38,284 nt of DNA from Candidatus Prevotella equi (GCA_018065145.1 JAGHTW010000001.1:1-38284), one strand, 5' to 3'. Positions 7,068 through 18,192 are shown, counted from the stretch's first letter. Made by a program: numbers and translations. The notes: generated by a model not told the origin, from the sequence alone.

Positions 7068-8363
7068 TTACTCAAACTTCCACTTTGCAAACCATCGCTC
7101 GTTGAACGAAATACCGAGATTAAGCATCAACGTATTTTCCGTCAGCATACCAGGAGCCTTAATGTTGCTCCAACCGAAACCTACATTTACTATTGAACGA
7201 TGGTTATAATTATTGATAATAGGAACACCGACACCTGCGCTCACACTTATCTCTCTTGGTCCGTTATTGTCACCAATAAAGAAATAAGGTGTGCTATATC
7301 CTACACCCATACGATAACGCAAACGTTGCCAAAAGCTTCGTGAATTAAGATCCTTACAGTATTCACCGCCTAATTTGTAGCTCTGACGATTCTTATATGT
7401 TGTGGTACGACCGATAGAACTACGTTTTTCGTCTGCACTAATAAAGTCAACCGTAGAGATCTTGCCCCATGTCTGTAAATCGAAATCAAAACCTAAACGC
7501 CATATCTGCTTATGCTTGTAGGCAATACCGAAACCTATCTCTGTAGGAACGGAATAAGCATTACCCGCATAAGCCTTCAGACTATCACCTGAAACGATAA
7601 GACATTCAGGCGACGTACCAAGACTATGACCAGGAGAGAAGGTAACGCCAACAGTAACAAAATCATTTTTATTGATTTTTGTGTTATATTGAACACCAAA
7701 ATCAAGTTTATAGTTAGCAACGGAACCACTGAAAATCTTAGCCAAAGGGTTAACATAAGCATCACTATAACTTGTGGTTATAGCATTATTTATTTCACCC
7801 CAAAGATATGACGCATTCATACCTACAGACAGACCCTTCAAAGGTTCATAGCCAATTCCGACAAATGCCTGATGCAAACCACCACTTCCCAGATATTGCA
7901 TGGTGTAAGTAGTAGATGAGCCTGTAGAAGGTGCCATTTGATAACCATCTATAGGACTGGAAGTATAAGCGTAATCATATCCTATATTTGTATATGGAAT
8001 TACACCGAATGCCATACCAAGATGTTTATAAGCCCTGAATGCTCCTACCGCATACTCAAAGTCAGCAGTCTTAACATTCTTTGCCTTCCCCTTCTCACTA
8101 TAGTTGGTATTCTGCATTGTCATACCTACATCAAAAAGAAATGTTATACTATCAAGAGCTGAATAGGAAGCAGGGTTAAGGTTGTTTACCTGACTATGTT
8201 CACGGAATGCAATGCCAACACCATTCATGCCACGCGCGGCACCTACAGACTGATCTGCGATTTTTCCCAAACCAAACTGAGAATATGGAGAAAGAGTACC
8301 ACCTTGCGCAAAAACGGTGGTAGAAGACACTATTAATCCTATTAAAAAGAGGTATTTCTTCAT
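7068..8363 (-). CDS. Outer-membrane beta-barrel protein
   Basis: 431 aa with a clear signal peptide (MKKYLFLIGLIVSSTTVFAQ). The rest is dominated by alternating amphipathic strands rich in Gly and aromatics and ends WFAKWKFE, with a terminal Phe-type strand typical of barrels. It resembles FadL/PorV-like Bacteroidota proteins of unknown role; the N-terminus (SPYSQFGLGKI...ARGMNGVGIAFR) is shared with these conserved hypotheticals. It lies 21 bp upstream of lptC and leads that operon, consistent with an envelope function. No substrate can be assigned. Confidence 0.75.
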   Translation of the reverse strand: MKKYLFLIGLIVSSTTVFAQGGTLSPYSQFGLGKIADQSVGAARGMNGVGIAFREHSQVNNLNPASYSALDSITFLFDVGMTMQNTNYSEKGKAKNVKTADFEYAVGAFRAYKHLGMAFGVIPYTNIGYDYAYTSSPIDGYQMAPSTGSSTTYTMQYLGSGGLHQAFVGIGYEPLKGLSVGMNASYLWGEINNAITTSYSDAYVNPLAKIFSGSVANYKLDFGVQYNTKINKNDFVTVGVTFSPGHSLGTSPECLIVSGDSLKAYAGNAYSVPTEIGFGIAYKHKQIWRLGFDFDLQTWGKISTVDFISADEKRSSIGRTTTYKNRQSYKLGGEYCKDLNSRSFWQRLRYRMGVGYSTPYFFIGDNNGPREISVSAGVGVPIINNYNHRSIVNVGFGWSNIKAPGMLTENTLMLNLGISFNERWFAKWKFE

Positions 8364-8393
8364 TATTTATAAATGTATTTTTACTAATCGGTG

Positions 8394-8401
8394 CAAAATT
8401 A
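8394..8401 (-). promoter_or_regulatory. -7 box of the barrel-lptC-CNNM operon
   Basis: TAATTTTG on the minus strand, 31 bp before the start codon at 8363. No clear -33 TTTG is visible. It is divergent from the DUF4105 promoter. Confidence 0.5.
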
Positions 8402-8446
8402 TTAAAAAAAAACGAGAAAAGCGAGTGTTTTTCGGAAAATATACAG

Positions 8447-8454
8447 TATTTTTG
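8447..8454 (+). promoter_or_regulatory. -7 box of the DUF4105 gene
   Basis: TATTTTTG ends 4 bp before the GTG start at 8459, so the predicted transcript start falls at or next to the start codon. The -33 region is weak (a T-run at about 8428-8432). Confidence 0.5.
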
Positions 8455-8458
8455 CATC

Positions 8459-9658
8459 GTGAAACGAAATATTATTTTTTTTAAGAGTTTTTTTCTTACT
8501 TTATCGTTGCTTTTAACAAGCACAACTTTACTATCTGCAGCAGAACACACAGACTCTGTTGCCATAGACCCAATGGACAATATCCAGGTGTACCTACTCA
8601 CTTGTCAACCCCACGATGAGGTGTACAGTCTTTACGGACATACTGCGATAAGATTAAAGGACGACAATAGAGGCATCGACGTCGCTATCAATTGGGGAGT
8701 ATTTGACCCAACGGTGGATTTTTTTCCATTGCGATTTATTTTTGGACTGACAGACTATATGATGGGTATAGTAAATATCCAAGACTTCCTGAACGAATAC
8801 AACTATTACGGCAGTGGTGTATATCAACAACACATTAACCTTACATCACGCGAAAAGCAACAATTCATAGAACAGATATCTATAAATGCACAACCTGAGA
8901 ATGTCGTATATAGATACAATTTCTATTACGACAACTGTACGACAAGAGCACGCGATGTTATAGAGAACAGCATTAACGGAACGGTTGATTATAACATCAA
9001 CGCACAGAAATCAGACAAAGTATCCTTTCGCAAACTTATTCACGAAAAGAATGAGCAACACCCATGGGCACGTTTCGGAAATGATATACTGCTTGGGGTA
9101 GGCAGCGACAAAAATGCCACAATAGACGAACAGGAATTTATACCAGATGTACTTCAGGGACACTATTCCAACGCTATTATCACACGAAACAACGAAAACA
9201 GTATTCCGCTTGTTGATGAAGAAGGATGGATACTTAAGCCTGGAACGCCGTGGCATCCTGATACAAAATCTTTTCCTCTTACTCCAACACAATGCGCATT
9301 GATATACCTTTGTGTCATTTTGGCATTATTAGTGTACCAAAGAATTACTAAGAAAGACCGCCCTTGGTTAGAGTATATAATATTACTTCCATATGGAATA
9401 ACAGGAATAATATTATTTGCTATGCTTTTCTCTAAACATCCTACGGTAAACGTTAATTTACAGATATTTATAAGTAATATCTTTATGCTTTACTTTACCT
9501 TCCCCAAGACACGATTCAAATACCGTTGGCACACGGTTATGGCCTTATGTACTCTCTTCTTTCTTGGAAATGCCATTCAGTCATACGCAGAAGGAATTAA
9601 CATCATGGCACTCGCTTTGTCAATTGTCAGTATAAGACACATAAGTCGCAAAAATTAG
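8459..9658 (+). CDS. DUF4105 (Lnb periplasmic domain) membrane protein
   Basis: 399 aa. Signal peptide at 1-28, then a DUF4105/Lnb N-terminal periplasmic domain (about 35-200) with the conserved LYGHTAIRL and YRYNFYYDNCTTRARD motifs. His and Cys in these motifs suggest a papain-like or NlpC-like thiol hydrolase fold (family inference). Four hydrophobic segments follow (about 278-297, 304-325, 332-350, 357-375), anchoring the C-terminus in the inner membrane. It is common in Bacteroidota but its substrate is not established. GTG is the only start that keeps the signal peptide. Confidence 0.8.
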   Translation: MKRNIIFFKSFFLTLSLLLTSTTLLSAAEHTDSVAIDPMDNIQVYLLTCQPHDEVYSLYGHTAIRLKDDNRGIDVAINWGVFDPTVDFFPLRFIFGLTDYMMGIVNIQDFLNEYNYYGSGVYQQHINLTSREKQQFIEQISINAQPENVVYRYNFYYDNCTTRARDVIENSINGTVDYNINAQKSDKVSFRKLIHEKNEQHPWARFGNDILLGVGSDKNATIDEQEFIPDVLQGHYSNAIITRNNENSIPLVDEEGWILKPGTPWHPDTKSFPLTPTQCALIYLCVILALLVYQRITKKDRPWLEYIILLPYGITGIILFAMLFSKHPTVNVNLQIFISNIFMLYFTFPKTRFKYRWHTVMALCTLFFLGNAIQSYAEGINIMALALSIVSIRHISRKN

Positions 9659-9676
9659 CAAAAATGCACACGTTTC

Positions 9677-9708
9677 TTTGTATATGTAAAAAAAATGTAG
9701 TACATTTG
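9677..9708 (+). promoter_or_regulatory. Promoter of secA
   Basis: TTTG at 9677-9680, exactly 20 nt, then TACATTTG at 9701-9708; about 50 nt of leader before ATG 9763. A textbook Bacteroidota promoter. Confidence 0.8.
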
Positions 9709-9762
9709 CACATTATTTGCGCTTTACAGTGCTAATCATGTAGAAATAAAACAAAAAAACAT

Positions 9763-12700
9763 ATGAATTTCCTAAACATCATTTCAGCCTTGTTCGGCAA
9801 CAAATCTTCACGCGACATCAAAAAAATTCAGCCTTTCGTAGAAAAGGTAAAAGATGCGTATCCCGCTATCAAGGCACTTACTAACGACGAACTTCGTGCA
9901 AAGAGCAAAGAGATTCAGGCATACGTACAGAACAGCATCTCCGAGCAAAAGAAACAAATAGTAGAACTCAAAGAGAAAATAGAACACACACCTATCGATG
10001 AGCGCGAACCTTTGTTTAATCAAATAGACAAACTCGAAAAAGAGTCACTTGACAAACTAGAGGAAGCACTTATGGAGGTGTACCCTGTTGCTTTCTCAAT
10101 TGTTAAAGATACCGCTCGCCGCTTTGCCGAAAACGATGAAACGATAGTTACAGCAACAGATTTTGATCGTGAATTGGCAGCAGATCCAGAGAAAGACTTT
10201 ATCACAATAGATGGTGACAAAGCAATATATCACAATCACTGGACAGCAGGTGGCAATGACCTGAAATGGGACATGGTGCACTACGACGTGCAACTTTTTG
10301 GTGGTACAGTTTTGCATCAAGGCAAAATTGCAGAAATGGCGACAGGTGAAGGTAAGACACTTGTGGCTACAACACCTGTATTCCTCAATGCATTGACTGG
10401 CAATGGTGTGCATGTCGTTACAGTAAACGATTACCTCGCAAAGCGTGACTCTGAATGGATGGGACCTCTTTATATGTTCCATGGACTCAGCGTTGACTGT
10501 ATTGACAAACACCGTCCTAACTCTGAGGAACGCCGTAAAGCTTATCAAGCTGATATCACCTTTGGTACAAATAATGAATTTGGTTTCGACTACCTACGTG
10601 ACAATATGGCAATGGCGCCAGAGGATTTGGTACAGCGCAAGCACAACTATGCTATCGTTGATGAGGTCGATTCCGTACTCATAGATGATGCACGTACACC
10701 TCTTATTATCAGCGGACCTGTACCAAAGGGTGACGTACAGATGTTTGAGGAATATCAGCCTTTAGTAGAAAAGATTGTAGGCGTACAACGCAAGTTGGCA
10801 ACCCAACTTCTCGCTGAAGCAAAGCAAAAAATAGCTGATGGCACAAGCAAAAACGACAAGGATCTCACAGCTGAGGGTTTCCTTGCTCTATACCGTTCAT
10901 ACAAGGCACTTCCTAAAAATACTCCTCTTGTTAAATTTCTTTCTGAAGACGGCATAAAGTCTGGCATGCTTGCTACTGAGGAAATATACATGGAGAACAA
11001 CAACCGCAAAATGCCAGAAGCTATTGCGCCACTTTACTTTGTTGTTGACGAGAAAATGCACTCAGCAGATCTCACGGACAAAGGTGTAGAATGGCTTTCA
11101 CAGCAAGTAAACGACAAAGAACTCTTTGTCCTTCCTGATATCACATCACAGCTATCAGCACTTGAATCAGAAAATATTTCCGAAGAAGAGAGGTTAGAAA
11201 AAAAGGATGCCATGATGAACCATTATTCTGAACAGTCAGAGCGTGTTCATACACTTCAGCAGTTGCTTAAAGCCTATTCTCTCTACAATCGCGATGACGA
11301 ATACGTTGTTATAGATGACGAGGTAAAGATTGTTGACGAGCAGACTGGCCGTATCATGGAAGGTCGTCGTTGGAGTGACGGTCTGCACCAGGCTGTAGAA
11401 GCAAAAGAGCACGTAAAGGTAGAGGCAGCAACACAGACTTATGCTACGATAACTTTGCAGAACTACTTCCGCATGTATCACAAACTCTCAGGCATGACTG
11501 GTACCGCATCAACGGAAGCTGGCGAATTCTGGGACATCTACAAACTTGACGTAGTAGAGATACCAACCAATAAGCCCGTTCTCCGTAACGATATGGATGA
11601 CCGTGTGTACAAGACAGCACGTGAAAAGTACAAAGCTGTCATTGAGGAAGTAGAGGCAATGCGTAACTCTGGACGTCCTGTACTTGTAGGTACCACATCT
11701 GTGGAGATTTCAGAACTCATTTCACGCATGTTGAAGATGCGCAACATACCTCACAATGTCCTCAATGCCAAGGAACATGCACGTGAATCACTCATCGTTG
11801 CTGAGGCAGGACGTAGCGTTGACGGTAAAGGTGCTGTTACTATTGCAACTAATATGGCAGGTCGTGGTACTGACATCAAGCTTTCACCAGAGGTTAAGGC
11901 AGCTGGCGGTCTTGCAATCATAGGTACGGAACGTCATGAATCACGCCGTGTGGACAGACAGTTACGAGGTCGTGCCGGACGACAGGGAGATCCTGGTTCT
12001 TCTGTCTTCTACGTATCTCTCGAGGACAAACTGATGCGTCTCTTCGCATCAGACCGTATAGCAAAGGTTATGGATCGTTTGGGCTTCGAAGAAGGCGAGC
12101 GCATAGAATCATCAATGATAACCAACGCCATAGAACGTGCACAAAAGAAGGTTGAAGAAAACAACTTTGGCATACGCAAACGTTTGCTTGAGTATGATGA
12201 TGTAATGAACAAACAGCGTACTGTCATCTACGACAAGCGCCGTCACGCACTCATGGGAGAACGAGTAGGCATGGATATAACAAATACAATCTGGGATCGT
12301 GTACTATCCATCCTGTCCAATAATGACTATGAAGGTTGCAAGGAACGTTTCCTCAAGGTATTCTTCATGGAATGCCCATTCACAGAGCACGAATTTGACT
12401 CTACTCCTCGCGAAAAGTTAGAGGAGGAAGCATTCCAAAAGGTGATGACCCGTTTCAAGGAGCGCATGGAGAATGTGTCAAACGAAGCACAGCCTGTAGT
12501 GAAGGAGATTTACGAGAATCCAGATGCGAATTTTGAACGCATACTCATACCTTTGACAGATGGTCATATGATTTATCGCATGTCATTTAATCTGAAAGAA
12601 TGCTATGACAGCGATTCACAGAATATCATGAAGCAATTCCAGAAGATAACCATACTCCACACTATTGATGATAACTGGAAAGAAAATCTTCGACAGTTGG

Positions 12701-13131
12701 ATGACCTTCGCCACTCCGTACAGAACTCTAGTTACGAACAGAAGGATCCACTTCTTATCTTCAAACTTGAAAGTGTAAAGTTATGGGATGCTATGATAAA
12801 CCAGATGAATGACTCCATCTGTTCTACTCTCACGCGCATACATATACATAAGGAGCAGGCACCAGAACAAGCGCCACGTGAGATAGAACAGCCCAAGCCA
12901 CAGCAGCCGCAGTATCAAACTCACAAAACAGAGTTGAACGGAGACGGTAGTGTAGCACAGCAGAATACTACCCCATCCCAATTACGTGACGGCATGAATA
13001 GACCTGGATACATAGATCCAACAATGCCACGTATGCCACGCATACCTATCGTAAATACCAAGACGCCACGCCCTAACGACCCATGTCCATGCGGCAGTGG
13101 CAAGAAGTTTAAACAATGTCACGGTAAATAA
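9763..13131 (+). CDS. secA: Protein translocase ATPase SecA
   Basis: Motor ATPase that drives unfolded preproteins through SecYEG. The 1122-aa protein has Walker A MATGEGKT (192-199), the DEAD-type VDEVDS motif (299-304), the [11 protein letters not shown] motif, the [19 protein letters not shown] helicase segment and a C-terminal zinc/SecB-binding motif [13 protein letters not shown] (1108-1120). At 1122 aa it is about 200 residues longer than E. coli SecA. The extra sequence sits mainly between about residues 320 and 520, the insertion typical of Bacteroidota. A Pro/Gln-rich linker (about 1035-1095) precedes the zinc motif. The following small gene may be co-transcribed. Confidence 0.98.
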   Translation: MNFLNIISALFGNKSSRDIKKIQPFVEKVKDAYPAIKALTNDELRAKSKEIQAYVQNSISEQKKQIVELKEKIEHTPIDEREPLFNQIDKLEKESLDKLEEALMEVYPVAFSIVKDTARRFAENDETIVTATDFDRELAADPEKDFITIDGDKAIYHNHWTAGGNDLKWDMVHYDVQLFGGTVLHQGKIAEMATGEGKTLVATTPVFLNALTGNGVHVVTVNDYLAKRDSEWMGPLYMFHGLSVDCIDKHRPNSEERRKAYQADITFGTNNEFGFDYLRDNMAMAPEDLVQRKHNYAIVDEVDSVLIDDARTPLIISGPVPKGDVQMFEEYQPLVEKIVGVQRKLATQLLAEAKQKIADGTSKNDKDLTAEGFLALYRSYKALPKNTPLVKFLSEDGIKSGMLATEEIYMENNNRKMPEAIAPLYFVVDEKMHSADLTDKGVEWLSQQVNDKELFVLPDITSQLSALESENISEEERLEKKDAMMNHYSEQSERVHTLQQLLKAYSLYNRDDEYVVIDDEVKIVDEQTGRIMEGRRWSDGLHQAVEAKEHVKVEAATQTYATITLQNYFRMYHKLSGMTGTASTEAGEFWDIYKLDVVEIPTNKPVLRNDMDDRVYKTAREKYKAVIEEVEAMRNSGRPVLVGTTSVEISELISRMLKMRNIPHNVLNAKEHARESLIVAEAGRSVDGKGAVTIATNMAGRGTDIKLSPEVKAAGGLAIIGTERHESRRVDRQLRGRAGRQGDPGSSVFYVSLEDKLMRLFASDRIAKVMDRLGFEEGERIESSMITNAIERAQKKVEENNFGIRKRLLEYDDVMNKQRTVIYDKRRHALMGERVGMDITNTIWDRVLSILSNNDYEGCKERFLKVFFMECPFTEHEFDSTPREKLEEEAFQKVMTRFKERMENVSNEAQPVVKEIYENPDANFERILIPLTDGHMIYRMSFNLKECYDSDSQNIMKQFQKITILHTIDDNWKENLRQLDDLRHSVQNSSYEQKDPLLIFKLESVKLWDAMINQMNDSICSTLTRIHIHKEQAPEQAPREIEQPKPQQPQYQTHKTELNGDGSVAQQNTTPSQLRDGMNRPGYIDPTMPRMPRIPIVNTKTPRPNDPCPCGSGKKFKQCHGK

Positions 13132-13195
13132 CCAGATAGGGCTATTGTTGTGGGTTAGATATTATCGTTACCATTCACTATTAAAAATTACGACT

Positions 13196-13627
13196 TTGGA
13201 GAAGACAAGACATCAGATTCTACGTTTCCTTGAGAAGGTAGCAGAGAAGTTCCCTGAAACAGAGGATCCAGTACTCCTTACCGACATTCACGTACAGGTA
13301 TCGCAGGACACGGGTGATATCATGGCTTTTGACGACAATGACAAAGAAATTACGCGTTGCGTCATTGAACCATGGATAAATAACCATGACAATACAGAGT
13401 CATTCTATAGAATGGCAGAGGAACAGATACGCGACATTATAGCAGAAAAGAAATTCTCATTGGGCATAATGAAACCATATAATTACGTATTGGAAAATGA
13501 GAATGGAGAACACATTGCGGAAATCTTTGTCGTTGACGATTCTGAAACAATAATTCTCGGTTCGCCATTCATGGAAAACCTAGATAAAGAACTTGATGAT
13601 TTTATCAATAATCTTCTTAGCGAATAA
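13196..13627 (+). CDS. Small conserved acidic protein, function unknown
   Basis: An open frame reaches back into secA, but the recognisable protein begins around EKTRHQILRFLEKVAEKFPE. The TTG at 13196 is the best start and follows an A/T-rich leader, giving 143 aa. The product is soluble and acidic, with no signal peptide or membrane segment. It has alternating helix/strand character and an acidic middle (MAFDDNDKE) and tail (LDKELDDFINNLLSE). I do not recognise a named domain. Its place 64 bp after secA suggests co-transcription. The start remains uncertain because no ATG is available until residue 43 of this reading. Confidence 0.65.
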   Translation: MEKTRHQILRFLEKVAEKFPETEDPVLLTDIHVQVSQDTGDIMAFDDNDKEITRCVIEPWINNHDNTESFYRMAEEQIRDIIAEKKFSLGIMKPYNYVLENENGEHIAEIFVVDDSETIILGSPFMENLDKELDDFINNLLSE

Positions 13628-13642
13628 TAAATCGACAAAATA

Positions 13643-13674
13643 TTTTCGTAATCAAAATATTTTTTGTAACTTTG
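13643..13674 (+). promoter_or_regulatory. Promoter of tRNA-Arg
   Basis: TAACTTTG at 13667-13674 with a TTTT at 13643-13646, 20 nt upstream as a weak -33. It ends 11 bp before the tRNA, so the 5' leader is only a few nucleotides. Confidence 0.7.
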
Positions 13675-13685
13675 CAAAAGTTTTC

Positions 13686-13759
13686 GGTCTTGTAGCTCAA
13701 CTGGATAGAGCAACAGCCTTCTAAGCTGTAGGTTCTGGGTTCGAGTCCCAGCGGGATCA
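13686..13759 (+). tRNA. tRNA-Arg, anticodon TCT
   Basis: 74 nt. Acceptor GGTCTTG pairs with CGGGATC through several G-U wobbles. The anticodon stem ACAGC/GCTGT holds the loop CTTCTAA, anticodon TCT (AGA codons). The T-loop TTCGAGT is intact, the discriminator is A and CCA is not encoded. Confidence 0.95.
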
Positions 13760-13761
13760 CA

Positions 13762-13796
13762 TAAAGGGAAGTTCGTTTAGAGTTTCCCTTTATTGT
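13762..13796 (+). terminator. Terminator of tRNA-Arg
   Basis: 9-bp stem TAAAGGGAA (13762-13770) / TTCCCTTTA (13784-13792) with a 13-nt loop, starting 2 nt after the tRNA; followed by the T-rich TTGTTTGTC. Confidence 0.65.
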
Positions 13797-13820
13797 TTGT
13801 CTTATCGTCACAATACACAC

Positions 13821-13862
13821 AAAAAAAATCGGATATCTATTTGCATAGACATCCGATTTTAT
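13821..13862 (-). terminator. Terminator of the mutAB operon
   Basis: AAAATCGGAT (13825-13834) pairs with ATCCGATTTT (13851-13860), with A/T tracts on both sides. It lies 30 bp beyond the mutB stop on the minus strand and could work in both directions. Confidence 0.8.
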
Positions 13863-13891
13863 AATAGGGATTATAATATTACAATTTGAAA

Positions 13892-16042
13892 TTACTCCTC
13901 ATCAAGAAGTATCTTCATCATCTCCACAGCTGACTTAGCGATAGGAGTACCAGGACCGAAGATAGCAGCAACGCCAGCCTGATAAAGGAAGTCATAATCC
14001 TGTGCAGGAATTACGCCACCTGCGATAACCATAATATCCTCACGACCGAGTTTCTTCAGTTCCTCAAAGAGTGCAGGGATGAGTGTCTTATGACCAGCTG
14101 CGAGAGAAGATACGCCTACAATGTGTACGTCATTTTCAACAGCCTCACGAGCCGCCTCTGCAGGAGTCTGGAAGAGAGGTCCCATATCTACGTCGAAACC
14201 GCAGTCAGCATAACCTGTTGCACAAACCTTTGCACCACGATCGTGACCATCCTGACCCATCTTAGCTATAAAGATACGTGGACGGCGACCTTCTTTCTGT
14301 GCAAATTCCTCTGTCATCTTACAAGCCTTGTCGAAGAGCTCGTCATTCTTTGTTTCTGAACTGTACACGCCTGAAATTGTTCTAATTACTGCCTTATAAC
14401 GACCTACGATCTTTTCGCAGGCATCTGAAATCTCACCAAGAGTACAACGGAACTTAGCACACTCAACTGCAGCTGCAAGTAGGTTACCCTCACCGGTACG
14501 AACAACCTCTGTGAGAGCATCAAGTGCCTTTTGGCAAGCCTCATTATCACGGTTAGCCTTCAACTCCTTCAACGCTGCCTCCTGCTGCATACGTACTGCG
14601 GTATTGTCAACCTCAAGGATGTCAATAGGATCCTCATGGTCAAGACGATACTTGTTAGTACCCACAATAGTCTGCTGTCCGCAGTCAATACGAGCCTGAG
14701 TACGAGCCGCAGCCTCCTCAATACGCATCTTAGGCACACCTGTTTCGATAGCCTTTGCCATACCACCCAGTTCCTCAATCTCCTGAATAAGAGCCCAAGC
14801 CTTATGAACAAGTTCGTTGGTAAGCGACTCAACGTAGTAAGAACCTGCCCATGGGTCAATTTCCTTACATACCTTTGTCTCATTCTGGATATAAATCTGA
14901 GTATTACGAGCAATACGAGCAGAGAAGTCTGTTGGCAGAGCAATAGCCTCATCAAGCGAGTTTGTATGCAGAGACTGAGTATGTCCGAGCACAGCAGCCA
15001 TTGCTTCAATAGCGGTACGACCTACATTATTGAATGGATCCTGCTCTGTGAGTGACCAACCAGAGGTCTGAGAGTGAGTACGCAGAGCCATAGACTTAGG
15101 GTTCTTCGCACCAAACATTTTTGTTATCTTAGCCCACAAGAGACGTCCTGCACGCATCTTTGCTATCTCCATGAAGTGGTTCATTCCGATAGCCCAGAAG
15201 AATGAGAGACGTGGAGCGAAAGCATCAATATCAATACCGGCATTAATACCAGCACGAAGATAGTCCATACCATCTGCAAGAGTGTATGCAAGCTCAATGT
15301 CAGCAGTAGCACCAGCCTCCTGCATGTGATAGCCAGAGATAGAGATGCTGTTAAACTTTGGCATATACTTAGATGTATATTCAAAGATATCAGCAATAAT
15401 CTTCATTGAGAATGCAGGTGGATAGATGTATGTATTACGCACCATGAACTCCTTAAGGATATCATTCTGGATGGTACCGGCCATCTCTTCAAGCTTTGCG
15501 CCTTGCTCAAGACCAGCAACGATGTAGAATGCCATAATTGGAAGCACGCCACCATTCATTGTCATAGAGACAGACATCTTGCTGAGAGGAATACCATCAA
15601 AGAGAACCTTCATATTCTCTACAGAACAGATAGATACACCTGCTTTACCTACATCACCTACAACACGCAGGTTATCAGGGTCATAACCACGGTGTGTTGG
15701 AAGGTCGAATGCCACAGAGAGGCCCTTCTGTCCTGATGCAAGGTTACGACGGTAGAATGCATTTGACTCCTCAGCTGTAGAGAATCCGGCATACTGACGG
15801 ATTGTCCAAGGACGGAACGGATACATCATAGAGTAAGGTCCGCGGAGGAATGGAGGAATACCTGCAGTGAAGTCAAGGTGCTCCATGCCTTCCAGGTCTT
15901 CCTTAGTGTATGCCGACTTCACCTGAATCTGTTCAGGAGTCTTCCACACATACTGTATATTATTATCTTTCTGCCAGTCGAGACCATTTTTTTTCTCGAT
16001 ACCAGCAAAAACATCTATATTCTTAAAATCTTTACGTGCCAT
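13892..16042 (-). CDS. mutB: Methylmalonyl-CoA mutase, large (catalytic) subunit
   Basis: Adenosylcobalamin-dependent isomerase interconverting succinyl-CoA and (R)-methylmalonyl-CoA, used in Bacteroidota to make propionate from succinate. 716 aa, close to the usual size. The N-terminal TIM barrel contains [20 protein letters not shown]; the C-terminal B12-binding domain has the base-off D598-G-H600-D-R-G motif, with His600 the lower axial cobalt ligand. It follows mutA by 2 nt, so the two are translationally coupled. A strong hairpin terminator lies downstream. Confidence 0.97.
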   Translation of the reverse strand: MARKDFKNIDVFAGIEKKNGLDWQKDNNIQYVWKTPEQIQVKSAYTKEDLEGMEHLDFTAGIPPFLRGPYSMMYPFRPWTIRQYAGFSTAEESNAFYRRNLASGQKGLSVAFDLPTHRGYDPDNLRVVGDVGKAGVSICSVENMKVLFDGIPLSKMSVSMTMNGGVLPIMAFYIVAGLEQGAKLEEMAGTIQNDILKEFMVRNTYIYPPAFSMKIIADIFEYTSKYMPKFNSISISGYHMQEAGATADIELAYTLADGMDYLRAGINAGIDIDAFAPRLSFFWAIGMNHFMEIAKMRAGRLLWAKITKMFGAKNPKSMALRTHSQTSGWSLTEQDPFNNVGRTAIEAMAAVLGHTQSLHTNSLDEAIALPTDFSARIARNTQIYIQNETKVCKEIDPWAGSYYVESLTNELVHKAWALIQEIEELGGMAKAIETGVPKMRIEEAAARTQARIDCGQQTIVGTNKYRLDHEDPIDILEVDNTAVRMQQEAALKELKANRDNEACQKALDALTEVVRTGEGNLLAAAVECAKFRCTLGEISDACEKIVGRYKAVIRTISGVYSSETKNDELFDKACKMTEEFAQKEGRRPRIFIAKMGQDGHDRGAKVCATGYADCGFDVDMGPLFQTPAEAAREAVENDVHIVGVSSLAAGHKTLIPALFEELKKLGREDIMVIAGGVIPAQDYDFLYQAGVAAIFGPGTPIAKSAVEMMKILLDEE

Positions 16043-16044
16043 AA

Positions 16045-17901
16045 TTACTTGATACCGAGTTTTTCGTTAAACATCTTCAGCGTCTCAAGCTGATTAACCT
16101 TTACATGGATGAAGTTCTCTATGCCCGCAGCCTTGAGGTCCTCAGAACATGCAGGTGCTCCTGCAACAACAAAGATAGCTGAGTCACCAACAGCCTGATA
16201 AGCTGGTATAGCATACTCTGCATATTCATCGTCAGAAGAACAGAGAACGATGATGTCGGCTCCTGCAGCCTTAGCAGCAGCTACACCTTCCTCAATTGTT
16301 GGGAATCCGAGGTTATCAATTACCTTGTATCCTGCAGATGCAAGGAAGTTACAAGAGAACTGTGCACGAGCCTGACGCCAAACGAGACTGCCTATTGTAA
16401 GCATAAATGCAACAGGCTGTTTCTCAGCCTTCTCTGTAGCAATACGTAAATCCTCAAAGTCTGCTGCCAAACGCGAAGCATTGATTGTCTTGTAAGTAGC
16501 CTCACAACCGTTAGCACAACCGCAATTAGAAGATATAGGAGTCTTGCCTTCTGACTTCTCATTGAAATTAGGGAACTGGTTAGTACCAAGGATAAACTCG
16601 CGACGCTGTGCTGCCATGGTGTGACGTTTATCGTTAGTTGCGTTGATGTCATCCTGTACTGCTCCAGCTTTGACAGCAGCAAGGAAGCCTCCCTCGTCTT
16701 CTACCTTTATGAATACCTTCCAAGCCTCCTTAGCGAGAGAAGTAGTCAGTTCTTCTATATAATATGAACCTGCAGATGGGTCAACAACAGTATCAAAGTG
16801 ACACTCCTCCTTCAACAAAAGCTGCTGGTTTCGTGCTATACGCTCAGAGAAATCGTTAGGTGTCTCATAGGCTGCATCAAAAGGAGTTACCACGATAGAG
16901 TGAACGCTACCAAGAGCAGCAGACATTGTCTCTGTCTGTGAACGTAACAGATTGACATGTGCGTCAAACACTGTCATATTATACTTTGACGTAACTGCAT
17001 TTACAATCATTTGGCAAGCGCAGTCACACTTTGGCTCATACTGTTTAACAATCTCAGCCCACAACATACGTCCGGCACGGAACTTAGCGATCTCCATAAA
17101 ATAGTTCTCGCTAACACCCATATTGAACTTGATGCTCTTAGCTGCTACTGTTGGCTCTACACCAGCATCAACCAACTGCTGCAAGTATTCATTACCCCAT
17201 GCCAAAGCATAACCGAGTTCCTGCATGCAGTAAGCACCGCTATTATTCAGCGAAACAGAGTTTACAGAAACACAGCGGAAGTTAGGATATTCCTTCATTG
17301 CCTCGATGATAGCAGGTGCTTCAGCAATCTTTGCCTCTACATCCTTGCCCTTCATCAGCATCTTCTCCAATGGGTCAAAGTCTATGCTACCTACAACCTT
17401 CGACTTATCGTAACCCTTCTTGTCAAAGTAAGCAGCAAGAATCTGAGCCAGTTCCAAAGTATGACATTTACATGTATTGAAGTTTACTTCTACGATATCA
17501 CAGTAGATACCATCGAGGAGTTGCTCTACGAATTCGGCAGAGACTGCCTTTCCTGGAATATTGAATGATAAAGAATCAATACCCTTGTTCAATACATCAA
17601 GTGCTTTAGCATTAGCCTCTTTTGCGTCAGCAGCATCTATCTCCTGACGGATGTACCAAACATTGTCATCTTTCTTGTTACCACGTACAAATGGGTATTC
17701 GCCTGGCAAAGACTCAGGAGTCTGAAGTTTTTCAACGTCCTCCTTACGGTAGAACGGCTGAACACTAAAACCTTCAGGAGTCTTCCAAACGAGACGCTTT
17801 TGGAAATCAGCACCCTTCAAATCCACCTCAATCTTGTCAAGCCATTCCTGAGTGGTAGGTGCCTGAAACTCACCAAAGAGTTTCTCTTTTGTGTTACTCA
17901 T
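16045..17901 (-). CDS. mutA: Methylmalonyl-CoA mutase, small subunit
   Basis: 618-aa structural partner of MutB in the heterodimeric mutase. It has the same TIM-barrel plus flavodoxin-like layout but lacks the DxHxxG cobalamin-binding motif at the C-terminus, as expected for the non-catalytic subunit. A Cys-rich patch ([14 protein letters not shown], about 460) sits in the linker between domains. It is the first gene of the operon. Its leader is only about 40 nt, too short for a cobalamin riboswitch. Confidence 0.95.
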   Translation of the reverse strand: MSNTKEKLFGEFQAPTTQEWLDKIEVDLKGADFQKRLVWKTPEGFSVQPFYRKEDVEKLQTPESLPGEYPFVRGNKKDDNVWYIRQEIDAADAKEANAKALDVLNKGIDSLSFNIPGKAVSAEFVEQLLDGIYCDIVEVNFNTCKCHTLELAQILAAYFDKKGYDKSKVVGSIDFDPLEKMLMKGKDVEAKIAEAPAIIEAMKEYPNFRCVSVNSVSLNNSGAYCMQELGYALAWGNEYLQQLVDAGVEPTVAAKSIKFNMGVSENYFMEIAKFRAGRMLWAEIVKQYEPKCDCACQMIVNAVTSKYNMTVFDAHVNLLRSQTETMSAALGSVHSIVVTPFDAAYETPNDFSERIARNQQLLLKEECHFDTVVDPSAGSYYIEELTTSLAKEAWKVFIKVEDEGGFLAAVKAGAVQDDINATNDKRHTMAAQRREFILGTNQFPNFNEKSEGKTPISSNCGCANGCEATYKTINASRLAADFEDLRIATEKAEKQPVAFMLTIGSLVWRQARAQFSCNFLASAGYKVIDNLGFPTIEEGVAAAKAAGADIIVLCSSDDEYAEYAIPAYQAVGDSAIFVVAGAPACSEDLKAAGIENFIHVKVNQLETLKMFNEKLGIK

Positions 17902-17949
17902 AATTATTTAATGTATTGTAAAAAAAAGTGTTATATGTAATTACCAGTG

Positions 17950-17981
17950 CAAAGGTACTTATATTTTTCCATATTCACAAA
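17950..17981 (-). promoter_or_regulatory. Promoter of mutAB
   Basis: Minus-strand TTTG (17978-17981), a 20-nt spacer, TACCTTTG (17950-17957), 49 bp before the mutA ATG. Upstream of it, 18018-18130 is occupied by a 22-bp-period repeat array. Confidence 0.8.
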
Positions 17982-18024
17982 CAAATTCACATTAATTTGT
18001 CATGAATAGTATAATACGAAAGAA

Positions 18025-18127
18025 TGTGGGTGCTGTTTATTTTCGTATGATAGCAACCACACGATTGTTTGACAGCACTCACATATACTTTTGCTTGCAC
18101 GCAAACGAACATGCGTCAGCACGCAAA
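18025..18127. repeat. 22-bp-period repeat array 1 (between rng and mutA)
   Basis: Read on the minus strand, four units begin at 18127, 18105, 18083 and 18061, exactly 22 bp apart. Their first bases are TTTGCGTGCTGAC, TTTGCGTGCAAGC, TGTGAGTGCTGTC and TGTGGTTGCTATC; the rest of each unit is diverged. One inverted copy, TGTGGGTGCTGT, lies on the plus strand at 18025-18036 and can pair with 18072-18083. No open frame or known element explains it. The remaining intergenic sequence (17982-18024, 18128-18192) shows nothing further. Confidence 0.7.
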
Positions 18128-18192
18128 AAACGTCAATAATGTAGTTTTTAATCGCAAAACACGTACATATTGCTCAATAAAAGTTATGTATT

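Noticed and set aside
14511..15055. Long plus-strand open frames opposite mutB, secA and other genes
   Set aside because: They are antisense shadows of well-supported genes with no recognisable protein features.
17902..17949. Cobalamin riboswitch controlling mutAB
   Set aside because: The promoter at 17950-17981 leaves a leader of about 40 nt, too short for the aptamer, and no B12-box sequence is seen.
18025..18127. CRISPR array
   Set aside because: Conserved cores are only about 9-13 bp with about 10 bp between them, far below CRISPR repeat and spacer sizes, and no cas gene is present.
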